Of a stretch of 64,000 nucleotides of DNA, positions 27,344-40,880 are shown piece by piece. Location of the stretch: NCBI RefSeq assembly GCF_019799905.1, contig NZ_JABGCI010000001.1, positions 806,001 through 870,000 on the forward strand, read 5' to 3'. A program made the position numbers and the translations under genes. The notes under the pieces were generated by a model that searched no databases, had not been told where the DNA came from, and saw nothing but the letters and a program-made list of their open reading frames with translations. Origin of the DNA: Trujillonella endophytica. GTDB taxonomy: Bacteria > Actinomycetota > Actinomycetes > Mycobacteriales > Geodermatophilaceae. Within the stretch, counting starts at the first letter, position 1; every line of letters begins with the position of its first letter.

Positions 27344-28602
27344 GCCCCGCACACCAGGGCGGTGGGCCTCCCGGCCACGCGGGTGACGACGACGACGGCC
27401 GACGCCTCGCCCGGCCCGCGCAGCTGCCGCGCCAGCTCCTCCGGCTCGATCGCCGAGCCGCGCTTCTTCACCGTCACCCGGCCGACGCCGCGGGCGCGCA
27501 GCAGCGCCTTGAGCTTCTTCAGGTTGAAGGGCAGCACCTCGTCGACGCGGTGGGAGGTGACCCAGGGGGAGCCCGTCGCCGGCGCGTCGGAGGTCAGGTA
27601 GGCGATGGTCGGGTCGACCAGCGTCGCGCCCAGGTCGGCGGCCACCAGCGACACGAGCCCCGAGCGGATCACCGCCGGGTCCGGCTCGTGCAGCCATCCC
27701 CGGACCGGGCCGGTGGGGGCGCGGCCGGGGTCGGCGTCGGCGGTCAGCTCGTGCGCGACGCCGTCCCGGACGGCGGTCGCCCGCCGCCACACCGTCGAGA
27801 CCGCACGCCCCCACAGCAGGGCCTCGACGATGGACCCCTTCACGGAGACCCACTCGGCCTCCACGCCGTCGGGGACGCGGTCGTGGTCCAGCCCCGGCGC
27901 CACCTTGACGGCGGTGACCGGCACGCGGTCCAGCAGCGCCTCGACGGTCGACCACGGCGGCGACCAGCGGTCGGGGTCCAGCAGCCGGCGTCCACCGGCC
28001 CGCCGGGCGGGATCGAGCACCGCGGCTGCGCAGTTCGCCACCTCGCCGCCGCGGGCGGCGGCGACCAGTTCGACGGCGTCGCCGGCGACCACCCACACCC
28101 GGTCGGCCAGGCCGAGGGCCTCGACGTTCGCGGCGGTCAGCTCGCGGGCGAGCGGGTCGACGTCGATCGCGAGCACGCTGGCGCCGGCCCGGGCGAGGGC
28201 GATCGTGTCGGTGCCGGCCGCGCAGCCGAGGTCGGCGACGGAGTCGACCTCCCCGCCGCCGGCGGCCAGCAGGCGGGCGGCCCGGCGCGCGGCGAGCTCG
28301 GGGCGGCCGGCCTGCTCGAGGGTGTCGGCGGTCAGGAAGAGCCGGTCGGCGTCGGTCCCGAAGACCGGCCGGGCCCGGGCACGCACGCGGGCGAACCCCC
28401 AGGCCGGTCCGGCCAGCTCGGCGCCGACGGCGGCACGGAGCCGGTCGAGGCCGGCGAGGACGTCGACGCCGGCGGCATGCAGGGAGGCGGCCAGCTCGAG
28501 GGCCGCGGCGCCCTCGGCGGTACGGAGCAGGGCGAGCTGCTCGAGGGTCCCCTCCGGGTGGGTCCCGGACGCGTCGGCAGGCACGGCGACAGCGTGACGC
28601 AC
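27340..28602 (-). CDS. Class I SAM methyltransferase with THUMP-like domain
   Basis: 420 residues. The Rossmann SAM-binding motif I is [15 protein letters not shown] (about residue 125-140), with [15 protein letters not shown] as motif II and [13 protein letters not shown] as the motif IV region. The C-terminal part ([24 protein letters not shown]) is the THUMP-like domain seen in actinobacterial proteins of this family, suggesting an RNA substrate. GTG 28602 gives the full-length form. It converges on tsaD. Confidence 0.88.
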   Translation of the reverse strand: MRHAVAVPADASGTHPEGTLEQLALLRTAEGAAALELAASLHAAGVDVLAGLDRLRAAVGAELAGPAWGFARVRARARPVFGTDADRLFLTADTLEQAGRPELAARRAARLLAAGGGEVDSVADLGCAAGTDTIALARAGASVLAIDVDPLARELTAANVEALGLADRVWVVAGDAVELVAAARGGEVANCAAAVLDPARRAGGRRLLDPDRWSPPWSTVEALLDRVPVTAVKVAPGLDHDRVPDGVEAEWVSVKGSIVEALLWGRAVSTVWRRATAVRDGVAHELTADADPGRAPTGPVRGWLHEPDPAVIRSGLVSLVAADLGATLVDPTIAYLTSDAPATGSPWVTSHRVDEVLPFNLKKLKALLRARGVGRVTVKKRGSAIEPEELARQLRGPGEASAVVVVTRVAGRPTALVCGA

Positions 28603-28630
28603 CGGTCCGGGACACGGTCGAGGGACCCGG

Positions 28631-28665
28631 TTGAGGGGCTGGCACTCTCATGGGTAGAGTGCCAA
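28631..28665 (+). promoter_or_regulatory. groES promoter with CIRCE operator
   Basis: CTGGCACTC-N9-GAGTGCCAA at 28639-28665 matches the CIRCE inverted repeat bound by the HrcA heat-shock repressor (consensus TTAGCACTC-N9-GAGTGCTAA). It overlaps a promoter-like pair, TTGAGG (28631-28636) and TAGAGT (28655-28660), 18 bp apart. HrcA bound here would block the -10 region, so groES is very probably HrcA-controlled. Confidence 0.9.
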
Positions 28666-28771
28666 ACGACACGGCAGCCGCCTGACCCCCGCGACGGCAG
28701 GTGTGCAGGTCCGTGCCACAGCATCAGCTCCACCCACCAGCCCGTCCGATCCCGAAGGGGGCGTCACCGAC

Positions 28772-29080
28772 GTGACGACCGCTACCAAGGTCAGCATCAA
28801 GCCGCTGGAGGACCGCGTCGTGGTCCAGGCCAACGAGGCCGAGACCACCACCGCCTCCGGTCTGGTCATCCCGGACACCGCCAAGGAGAAGCCGCAGGAG
28901 GGCACGGTCATCGCCGTGGGCCCCGGCCGCGTCGACGACAACGGCAACCGCGTCCCGCTCGACGTCAATGTCGGCGACGTGGTCATCTACTCGAAGTACG
29001 GCGGCACCGAGGTCCGGTACGGCGGCGAGGACTACCTCGTCCTGTCCGCGCGCGACCTGCTCGCCGTCGTGGAGAAGTAG
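28772..29080 (+). CDS. groES: Co-chaperonin GroES
   Basis: Heptameric lid of the GroEL chamber. 102 residues from GTG 28772 (GAAGGGG upstream), starting [18 protein letters not shown], with the mobile loop around [21 protein letters not shown] and the C-terminal [18 protein letters not shown]. Expression should follow the CIRCE promoter about 110 bases upstream. A 156-base spacer with two strong hairpins separates it from groEL, unusual for a chaperonin operon. Confidence 0.97.
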   Translation: MTTATKVSIKPLEDRVVVQANEAETTTASGLVIPDTAKEKPQEGTVIAVGPGRVDDNGNRVPLDVNVGDVVIYSKYGGTEVRYGGEDYLVLSARDLLAVVEK

Positions 29081-29082
29081 AA

Positions 29083-29136
29083 GGACCCCGTCCTCCTCAT
29101 CCCGCGCACGCTCGGGACGAGCCTCTAGACGGGGCC
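29083..29136 (+). repeat. Hairpin repeat family 1, copy B
   Basis: Two-stem hairpin starting three bases after the groES stop. Outer stem CCCCGTC (29086-29092) with GACGGGG (29128-29134); inner 8-bp stem 29096-29103 with 29114-29121 (one mismatch); 10-nt loop GCGCACGCTC (29104-29113), one base different from copies A and C. The following GCCGTTCCAG is also shared with copy C. Confidence 0.8.
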
Positions 29137-29155
29137 GTTCCAGCAGCTCACCACC

Positions 29156-29197
29156 GACCGCCCCGGGCGACCCGTTCCACCGGGTCCCGGGGCGGTC
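29156..29197 (+). terminator. Hairpin between groES and groEL
   Basis: GACCGCCCCGGG at 29156-29167 pairs perfectly with 29186-29197, and the interior can extend (ACCCG/CGGGT). It could terminate groES transcripts or set the GroES:GroEL ratio. There is no T-run. Confidence 0.6.
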
Positions 29198-29221
29198 GTC
29201 GTCTCACCCCCGACTCACTGA

Positions 29222-30880
<1,659 letters not shown>

Positions 30881-30897
30881 GTGAGGCCTCCCGCTCG

Positions 30898-30972
30898 GAT
30901 CAGGTGACCTGATCCCAGCGCGTCCTCCCTCACCGCAGACGGTGGGGGAGGACGCCCTCCCGTGAGGGAGGA
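30898..30972 (+). repeat. Composite palindromic repeat family 2, copy 2
   Basis: Same layout as copy 1. Core palindrome GATCAGGTGACCTGATC (30898-30914); 5-nt gap; arm GCGTCCTCCCTCAC (30920-30933); 8-nt loop; complementary arm with one change (30942-30955); 6-nt gap; third arm GTGAGGGAGGA (30962-30972). It starts 18 bases after the groEL stop. Stems are kept while loop and spacer sequences differ. Confidence 0.85.
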
Positions 30973-30991
30973 GCAACGGCCACAGCACGAC

Positions 30992-31030
30992 GAGAGGGCC
31001 GGTCCAGCGATGCGCTGGACCGGCCCTCTC
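30992..31030 (+). terminator. Bidirectional terminator between groEL and whiB
   Basis: Perfect 18-bp inverted repeat (30992-31009 with 31013-31030) with a 3-nt ATG loop, lying between two convergent genes. No T-run on either side; typical of high-GC actinobacteria. Confidence 0.85.
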
Positions 31031-31056
31031 GGTGTCTGTGGGGGTGCTCCGGGGAG

Positions 31057-31356
31057 CTAGACGCCCGCGGCGACGGTGGCGGGCTCCGCGGCGATCAGCC
31101 GGGCCCGCTCCTCCTCGCTCATCCCGCCCCACACCCCGTAGGGCTCGCGGACGGACAGGGCGTGCTTGAGGCACGCGTCGATCACGGGGCAGGTGCCGCA
31201 GACGGCCTTGGCGGCGTTCTGACGCCGGGCGCGCGCGGGCCCGCGCTCACCGTCGGGGTGGAAGAACAGGGCCGTGCTCTCGCCACGGCAGGAGCCATGG
31301 AGCTGCCAGTCCCAGACCTCGGCGACGGGGGTGGGCAGTCGGCGGATGTCAGCCAT
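31057..31356 (-). CDS. WhiB3/WhiD-like iron-sulfur transcription regulator
   Basis: 99 residues from ATG 31356, with GAGGAGG upstream. Four Cys (23, 53, 56, 62) form the 4Fe-4S site, followed by the turn GVWGG and a basic-poor C-terminus. VWDWQLHGSCRGESTALFFHPDGERG is close to what I know of mycobacterial WhiB3 and Streptomyces WhiD, and the place next to groEL1 is the same. Such proteins bind the housekeeping sigma factor and respond to redox or NO. Divergent from a bldM-like gene, with a shared 261-bp control region. Confidence 0.93.
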   Translation of the reverse strand: MADIRRLPTPVAEVWDWQLHGSCRGESTALFFHPDGERGPARARRQNAAKAVCGTCPVIDACLKHALSVREPYGVWGGMSEEERARLIAAEPATVAAGV

Positions 31357-31472
31357 GTCGGTCCTCCTCGGCTCGGTGCGAGCCGGAGGGGGCGGTCCGG
31401 TCGCAAGGGGGCCGGTGCCCGAGGCCCACCCGGGCCAAACCCAACGAGTTGCGCCATTTCGTCGCTCGTGCC

Positions 31473-31488
31473 TCACCCACCGGGGTGA
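31473..31488. promoter_or_regulatory. Palindrome resembling a BldM binding site
   Basis: TCACCCACCGGGGTGA is a 16-bp palindrome (extended to 20 bp, 31471-31490, CCTCACCC-ACCG-GGGTGAGG). From memory, the BldM group I site in Streptomyces is about TCACcCgnncgGgTGA; this agrees at all strong positions. It lies in the divergent whiB/bldM-like region, 117 bp from one start and 130 bp from the other, where autoregulation is expected. The remainder of 31357-31617 has no gene. Confidence 0.55.
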
Positions 31489-31617
31489 GGGTGTCTGTCC
31501 CTCGTCCCCCGAGACGATCAAGGTGGGTCTCGGTCGTGCCGAAACCGGCGGGGGAGCCCCGTCCGAGGTCGGCGGGGGAATCGCCCGGACACCGTGCCGG
31601 GAGCGAGGAGCACAGGC

Positions 31618-32367
31618 GTGATCGACGACAGGATGCGCGGTCCCGGCCACGGGACGACGACGGTGTGGGTCTACGACGAGCGGCGACGGGTCCGTGAGGA
31701 CATCGCCTCCCGGCTCGTGGCGCTGCCGTTCGTCGGCCGGGTGGAGGCGATCGGTGACGCCGCGGCCCTCATGTCGCGGCTGGCCACCCGCCACCCCGAC
31801 GTCCTGCTGATCGGCACGCAGCGGGCCATGGACTCCGGCCTCACCGTCGCCACCCAGGCGCTGCGGGCCCACCCGCGGCTGCCGGTGCTGGTGCTGGGCG
31901 CCCCGGACGACGCCGAGACCGTCCGCGCGGCCGTCTCGGTCGGTGCCCGCGGGTACCTCCGCTGGGACGCCACTGCGCTGGAGATGGGCCTGGGGCTGTC
32001 CCGCGTCGGCCTCCGGGTCGACGGGCGGACGCCGCAGCCGGCGAACGGGCACCCGGTCCCGCTGGCCAGCGTCGGCGCGCACGTCGCCGCGCCGGCCTGG
32101 AACGGCGCCACCCCGCTGGCCGGCAGTGCGCCGACCGTGGTCCGTGCGGCCGTCACCCGCGAGGCCACCCCGGTGAGCCTGTCGATGCGCGAGATGCAGG
32201 TGCTGACCGGCATGAGCCAGGGCAAGAGCAACGCCCAGATCGGCCGGGAGCTCTACCTCTCCGAGGACACCATCAAGACCCACGCCCGGCGGCTGTTCCG
32301 CAAGCTCGGCGCCAAGGACCGCGCCGAGGCCGTCGCGACCGGTTTCCGCCGCGGCATGATGACCTGA
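31618..32367 (+). CDS. BldM-like LuxR-family atypical response regulator
   Basis: 249 residues from GTG 31618 with GAGGAG upstream. The C-terminal LuxR/FixJ helix-turn-helix (about 180-249) has REMQVLTGMSQGKSNAQIGR and SEDTIKTHARRLFRKLGAKDRAEAV, close to Streptomyces BldM. The N-terminal receiver-like domain is degenerate: where the phosphorylated Asp should be (LLIGTQRAMD) there is no Asp. A ~50-residue linker is longer than in BldM. Probably controls transcription without phosphorylation, with WhiB and guaB neighbours as in Streptomyces. Confidence 0.85.
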   Translation: MIDDRMRGPGHGTTTVWVYDERRRVREDIASRLVALPFVGRVEAIGDAAALMSRLATRHPDVLLIGTQRAMDSGLTVATQALRAHPRLPVLVLGAPDDAETVRAAVSVGARGYLRWDATALEMGLGLSRVGLRVDGRTPQPANGHPVPLASVGAHVAAPAWNGATPLAGSAPTVVRAAVTREATPVSLSMREMQVLTGMSQGKSNAQIGRELYLSEDTIKTHARRLFRKLGAKDRAEAVATGFRRGMMT

Positions 32368-32396
32368 GACGAGGCGGCGCTGCCGCCCCGGACACG

Positions 32397-32434
32397 CAGA
32401 TGGCGGTCACCCCTCGGGGGGTGACCGCCATCTG
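32397..32434 (+). terminator. Bidirectional terminator after bldM-like gene
   Basis: Perfect 17-bp inverted repeat (32397-32413 with 32418-32434), loop TCGG, followed by TCATCT. It lies between convergent genes (bldM-like and DUF5319). Confidence 0.85.
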
Positions 32435-32489
32435 TCATCTCCTGGCCCCGCTGTGAGGCTCGCGGAGGGTGGGGCAGCGGGTTCCCCGC

Positions 32490-34615
<2,126 letters not shown>

Positions 34616-34622
34616 CCGACTG

Positions 34623-35782
34623 ATGCCCGCACGCGACACCGTCGAGATCGGCCTGAACCGCTTCGCCCGCCGGGGGTACGAGCTCGACGAGGTGTCGATC
34701 GTCCCGTCCCGGCGCACCCGGGACATGGACGACGTCTCCACCGCCTGGCAGATCGACGCCTTCCGCTTCGAGATCCCGCTGGTCACCAGCCCCTCGGACG
34801 CCGTCGTCAGCCCGGCCACCGCGATCGCCGTCGGCGAGGCCGGCGGGCTGGGCGTGCTCAACGCCGAGGGCCTGTGGACCCGGTACGACGATCCCGCACC
34901 GGCCTACGCCCGCATCCGTGCCGCCGCCGCTGCCGGTGCGCCGCCGGTGTCGGTGCTCCAGGAGGTCTACGCCGAGCCGGTGAAGCCCGACCTGATCACC
35001 GCCCGGGTCAAGGAGATGCGTGACTCCGGGGTCACCACGGCGGTCCGGATCTCGCCCCAGCACACCCAGCAGCTGGCGCCGGCGGTGCTGGCCGCGGGCG
35101 TGGACCTGCTGGTCATCCAGGGCACGATCGTGTCGGCCGAGCACGTCACGACGTCCGGTGAGGCGCTCAACCTCAAGGACTTCATCGCCGACCTCGACGT
35201 CCCGGTCATCGTGGGCGGCGCGGCGAACTACCAGACCGCGCTGCACCTCATGCGCACCGGCGCGGCCGGCGTGATCGTCGGCGTCGGTGCCGACAGCTAC
35301 TCCACCGGGGACGCCGTCATGGGCATCCGCGTGCCGCTGGCGAGCGCGATCGTCGACGCCGCGGCGGCCCGCCGCGACTACCTCGACGAGACCGGTGGCC
35401 GGTACGTGCACGTCATCGCCAACGGCCGGATCGAGAACAGCGGCGCCATCGCCCGGGCCCTCGCGTGCGGCGCGGACGCCGTCCAGCTGGGCGAGCCGCT
35501 GCGCGCGGCGGCCGAGGCGCCCGGCGGCGGCATCTGGTGGGACTCGGTGGCCGCCCACCCGCGGCTGCCCCGCGGCGGCACCTCGGCCCCGATCGAGCCG
35601 GCCGGCTCGCTGGCCGACGTCCTGCTCGGCGAGGCGCGTGCCGCCGACGGCCGCACCAACCTCTTCGGTGCGCTGCGCCGGACGATGGCCAAGACCGGCT
35701 ACCGCGACCTCAAGGAGTTCCAGCGGGTGGACCTGGTCATCGGCGGCGGCGCCCCGGGCGGCGACATCGGCGGCGGGGCCTG

Positions 35783-35783
<1 letters not shown>
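34623..35783 (+). CDS. guaB3: GuaB3 family IMP dehydrogenase-related protein
   Basis: 386 residues, TIM barrel without CBS domains. It starts [29 protein letters not shown], a signature of the actinobacterial GuaB3 group. The loop that should hold the catalytic Cys reads [15 protein letters not shown], with no Cys, so it is unlikely to be an IMP dehydrogenase. Long conservation between guaB and guaA suggests a role in GMP metabolism; the reaction is not something I can assign from sequence. Stop overlaps the guaA start. Confidence 0.92.
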
Positions 35784-37345
<1,562 letters not shown>

Positions 37346-37355
37346 GGGGAGTCGC

Positions 37356-38123
37356 TCACCCCGCCCGGTAGCCCAGGGCGCGGCCGTCGGCTGCGGTCAG
37401 GGTGAGCCGGACGCCCTCGACGGTCACCGTGGGCCCGGCGCCCAGGACGTGGAGGACGTGCTCCTCCTGCGCCTGCAGCGACGGGTCGCAGCCGCCGAGG
37501 GTGGACGCGCCGAACTCCACGGTCAGCACGCCGCCGTCCCGTCGCCAGGTGCCCGCCGTCCCGTTGCAGCCGGTGGTGAAGCCCGCCGTCCCGTCGGCCG
37601 CCAGCTGCAGCAGCGGCTCGCCCCGCACCGACGAGGCCGTCTCGACGTCGACGAGGGTGTCGAGCACCCAGCGCGTGCCCGCCAGCTCGCGGTCGGGCTC
37701 GGGGACCTGGCGGGTGAACCGCAGCGTGACGTCGGCGCCCGTGAGCACCAGGTCCTCGCCGTCCCGGGTGGCGCGGTCGACGACGGCCAGCGCCGCCAGG
37801 AACTCGGACTCGGCGGCCATGACCGGCAGGTCGCAGCCCATCTCGGTCTGCCCGATGCCGGCCACGTCCAGCGCGTCGCCGTCCAGCCGGTAGTCGGCGG
37901 AGTATGTGTTGCAGAAGGCCTGACCGCTCAGCCGCTCCTCGTCGACCACCAGCGTGGCCGCGGCGCCGGAGGGGAGGGCCAGGGCCGTGCCGCCGACGTC
38001 GCCCGAGACCAGGTCCCAGTCGCCGAGGACGTCGACGCGGTCGCCGGCGTCGGCCGGGGCGCAGCCGGCCGAGGACGCCAGCACGGGCACGAGCAGTGCG
38101 GCGAGGAGCAGCAGCCGGGGCAC
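37356..38123 (-). CDS. Lipoprotein with two META domains
   Basis: 255 residues from GTG 38123. N-terminal lipoprotein signal, MPRLLLLAALLVPVLASSAGC, with Cys21. Two META (HslJ-like) domains follow: the first near residues 30-130 (FCNTYSADYRLDGDALDV) and the second near 140-250 (GTRWVLDTLVDV, TGCNGTAGTWRRDGG). META domains occur in heat-inducible or secreted proteins of unknown mechanism. It converges on guaA with ten bases between stops. Confidence 0.88.
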   Translation of the reverse strand: MPRLLLLAALLVPVLASSAGCAPADAGDRVDVLGDWDLVSGDVGGTALALPSGAAATLVVDEERLSGQAFCNTYSADYRLDGDALDVAGIGQTEMGCDLPVMAAESEFLAALAVVDRATRDGEDLVLTGADVTLRFTRQVPEPDRELAGTRWVLDTLVDVETASSVRGEPLLQLAADGTAGFTTGCNGTAGTWRRDGGVLTVEFGASTLGGCDPSLQAQEEHVLHVLGAGPTVTVEGVRLTLTAADGRALGYRAG

Positions 38124-38169
38124 CCGGCCAGCCTGGCCCCGGGAGCGGCGGTGGGCAACGGAACGCGAC

Positions 38170-38203
38170 GAGGGCCCGGGGAGCAGTCGCTCCCCGGGCC
38201 CTC
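38170..38203. terminator. Terminator hairpin before META lipoprotein gene
   Basis: Perfect 15-bp inverted repeat (38170-38184 with 38189-38203), loop AGTC, lying downstream of the minus-strand gene at 38237-38554. It separates that gene from the META lipoprotein gene. Confidence 0.75.
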
Positions 38204-38236
38204 CCGCCGGTCCGCCCCCGGTCCGGCGGTCTGCGG

Positions 38237-38554
38237 TCACCCGCGCCGTCGTGCCCTGCGGATCTCGCTGAGGAGCAGCGAGACACCGGCGCCGATCAGC
38301 ACCACCCACAGCACCCCGCCGTCCTCGAAGATCCCCAGCGGGAGGTCGGCGGGGCTCAGGCCGACCAGCGCCAGGAAGACGAAGCACAGACCCGGGACCA
38401 GCGCGGTCAGGTCTGGCCGGCGGCGGCGCGGGGCGGGCACGGGGACCGCGGTGGCCCCGGCGGCCAGGAGGGGGGCGTCCGCGGCGGTCAGCTCGCGCAG
38501 CGTCTGCTCCTGCCATGCGGTCGGGGTCGTCGGGAACTCGCTGTAGTCAGGCAC
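38237..38554 (-). CDS. Small two-helix membrane protein
   Basis: 105 residues. The N-terminal half is hydrophilic with a Pro/Arg patch (PAPRRRRPDL), then two transmembrane helices (about 50-68 and 80-97) and a short Arg-rich end (RRARRRG). No family recognised. It overlaps the end of the PspC/LiaF-like gene by eight bases, so the two are translated together and probably act together in envelope-stress sensing. Confidence 0.75.
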   Translation of the reverse strand: MPDYSEFPTTPTAWQEQTLRELTAADAPLLAAGATAVPVPAPRRRRPDLTALVPGLCFVFLALVGLSPADLPLGIFEDGGVLWVVLIGAGVSLLLSEIRRARRRG

Positions 38555-39491
38555 GGGACACCTCCACGTCGCCGACCCCGTGGTCGACGGTCAGGACGAA
38601 CTCGGGCTCGTCGTCGTCCACGCCGCGGCCGGACCCGGTGCCCGGGAAGTAGCCGCCGTCGGAGGACCCGCCGTCGAACACCTCGGCCTGCCCCACCCCT
38701 TGGTCGATCTCGAGCTGCACGTCGGCCTCGCGGGGCAGGATCACGTCGAGGTCGCCGACGCCGTGGTCGACCTCGATGCGCAGCGGCTCGTCGATGTCGT
38801 CGACGTCGATCCGGCTGAGGTCGACGGTCATGTCACCCGCGCCCAGCTCGTACCGGTCCCGGACCTCGGCGACGCTCGTCGGCCGGTAGTCGCGGTCGCC
38901 GACCCCGGCGCCGTCGGACCACGGGACGGACGACGCGAGCAGCATGCCCAGCGAGAGGACGACGCCCAGGGCGATCAGCCCCCCGCGGGGGGTCCGCCCG
39001 GGGACGAAGGCCGTCGCGCACAGGCCGACGCCGACCACGAGCAGCGCGACACCGAGGAACGGGCGGGGACCGGGGTTCCAGTCGCCCAGCCGCGCCACCA
39101 GCACCAGCACGCCGACCGCGATGAGCACGCCGGCGAGGGTGAGCCGGCCGACGGGGGAGCGGGGCAGCGTGCGCTCGTGGAGCGAGCGCCTCGAGGTCTC
39201 CTCGCCGGAGCGACGGGGCCCGGCGGGCATCACCACGCAGAGCAGCAGGTACACGAGGATGCCGGTGCCGCCGGCGAGGGTGAGGGCGACGAAGCCGACC
39301 CGCCAGAGCAGCGGGTCGATGCCGCTGTACTCGGCCAGGCCCCCGGCGACGCCGTGGACCATCTTGTCGTCGCGGCTGCGGCGCAACGCCGTGCGGGCGG
39401 GAGCGTCGGGAGTGGGCGGCGGCGGGGGCCAGGGGGCGGGAGCGCCCGGTGGGTCCGCCGTGGGCGGCGCGGGAGGCGGAGCTGCGGTCAT
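38547..39491 (-). CDS. PspC-domain membrane protein with LiaF-like C-terminus
   Basis: 314 residues from ATG 39491. Pro/Ala-rich N-terminus (1-35), then a PspC domain (about 40-100: RSRDDKMVHGVAGGLAEYSGIDPLLWR), further helices, and a C-terminal beta-rich part with three copies of a VDHGVGDLDV/IDQGVGQAEV/VDHGVGDVEV motif, as in the LiaF/DUF2154 toast-rack fold. LiaF-type proteins hold sensor kinases inactive. It is divergent from a PspC-fused histidine kinase, its likely partner. Confidence 0.85.
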   Translation of the reverse strand: MTAAPPPAPPTADPPGAPAPWPPPPPTPDAPARTALRRSRDDKMVHGVAGGLAEYSGIDPLLWRVGFVALTLAGGTGILVYLLLCVVMPAGPRRSGEETSRRSLHERTLPRSPVGRLTLAGVLIAVGVLVLVARLGDWNPGPRPFLGVALLVVGVGLCATAFVPGRTPRGGLIALGVVLSLGMLLASSVPWSDGAGVGDRDYRPTSVAEVRDRYELGAGDMTVDLSRIDVDDIDEPLRIEVDHGVGDLDVILPREADVQLEIDQGVGQAEVFDGGSSDGGYFPGTGSGRGVDDDEPEFVLTVDHGVGDVEVSRA

Positions 39492-39614
39492 GCCAGAAGC
39501 GTGCGCGGCCCGGGCGGTCCGCGACATCAGGGAAGGCCCCCATCCGACCCTGGTCCTGCCCGCGGGGGTGATCACCGGTGCCCAGGAGCCGCGCCCGGTG
39601 CGACGATCGACGCG

Positions 39615-40880
39615 ATGACAGGTGCCGGCTCGACGACCGAGAGCGCGATGACCGAGAGCGCGATGACCGAGGGTGCGACCACGACGGTGCCGGGGACGGC
39701 GGTGGCGGGGACGACGGCCACGGTCCCGTCCCCGCGCCCGCCGCTGGTGCGCCCACGCTCGGGGCGGATGCTCGCCGGCGTCGCCGCGGGCACCGCCGCG
39801 CACCTGCGCGTCGAGCCGCTGGTGGTGCGGGTCGCCCTGGTCGCGCTCGCGGTGACCGGCATCGGCGTCGTCGCCTACGGGCTGCTGTGGCTGTTCATGC
39901 CGATCTCCGACGTCGACGTGCCCGCCGCCCCCGTCGTCGCCCAGCCGAGCCGGCGGCAGACCATCGGCCTGGTCCTGCTGGGCATCGGCGCGCTGGCCCT
40001 GGTGACGAACCTGGCGAGCTGGGGCAGCGGCGACGTCACCGTGCCGCTGCTGCTGGTCGGCGTCGGGCTGGCGACCATCTGGCGGCAGCTCGACACCGAC
40101 CGCACCCTCGCGCGGCCCGGTGTTCCCTGGGTGCTCGCCGGCGGCGTCACCCTCGGCGTGATCGGCGTGGTCCTGCTGCTGGCCACCACGGGCCAGCTGG
40201 CCAACGCGCGCAACGGCTTCGCCGCGACCCTGGTGATCCTCGTGGGCATCGTGCTGGCCACCCTGCCCATCTGGCGCCGGCTGCTGACCTCCCGGGAGGT
40301 CGAGCGCACCGCCCGCATCCGGTCGGAGGAACGCGCCGCCGTCGCCGCGCACCTGCACGACTCCGTGCTGCAGACCCTCGCGCTGATCCAGCGGCACGCC
40401 GCCGACCAGCAGGCGGTCGCCCGGCTGGCCCGCAGCCAGGAGCGCGAGCTGCGCACCTGGCTGTACGAGCCGGAGAAGGCGTCGGAGGGCACCTGGGCGG
40501 GGCTGGTCTCGGCGATGGTCGCCGAGGTGGAGGCCGACCACGAGCTCACGGTCGACCCGGTGGTCGTGGGGGACGCACCGGTGGACGAGGCCCTGGCCGC
40601 GCTCGGTGCCGCCACCCGGGAGGTGCTGGTCAACGCGGCCAAGCACTCCGGTGCGGCGTCGGCCGACCTCTACACCGAGGTGGCCCCGCACCAGGTGACG
40701 GTGTTCGTGCGCGACCGGGGACGGGGGTTCGACCCCGCCGCCGTCCCGGCCGACCGCCGAGGGCTGCGAGACTCCGTCGCCGGCCGGCTGACGCGGGCCG
40801 GGGGGACGGCGACCGTGCGCTCGGCGCCGGGAGAGGGGACCGAGGTCGAGTTGCTGCTGCCCAGGGAGGAGAACCCGTGA
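39615..40880 (+). CDS. PspC-domain sensor histidine kinase (LiaS-like)
   Basis: 421 residues. N-terminal PspC domain (about 48-98: RSGRMLAGVAAGTAAHLRVEPL), then four more hydrophobic helices, a HisKA_3 dimerisation helix with the phosphorylated His248 in HLHDSVLQTL, and an HATPase_c domain (NAAKHSGA, DRGRGFD). The start could be ATG 39615 or 39648, because a 15-bp unit is tandemly duplicated there. Coupled to the response regulator by GTGA. Cell-envelope stress sensing is inferred from the PspC and LiaF-like neighbours. Confidence 0.9.
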   Translation: MTGAGSTTESAMTESAMTEGATTTVPGTAVAGTTATVPSPRPPLVRPRSGRMLAGVAAGTAAHLRVEPLVVRVALVALAVTGIGVVAYGLLWLFMPISDVDVPAAPVVAQPSRRQTIGLVLLGIGALALVTNLASWGSGDVTVPLLLVGVGLATIWRQLDTDRTLARPGVPWVLAGGVTLGVIGVVLLLATTGQLANARNGFAATLVILVGIVLATLPIWRRLLTSREVERTARIRSEERAAVAAHLHDSVLQTLALIQRHAADQQAVARLARSQERELRTWLYEPEKASEGTWAGLVSAMVAEVEADHELTVDPVVVGDAPVDEALAALGAATREVLVNAAKHSGAASADLYTEVAPHQVTVFVRDRGRGFDPAAVPADRRGLRDSVAGRLTRAGGTATVRSAPGEGTEVELLLPREENP

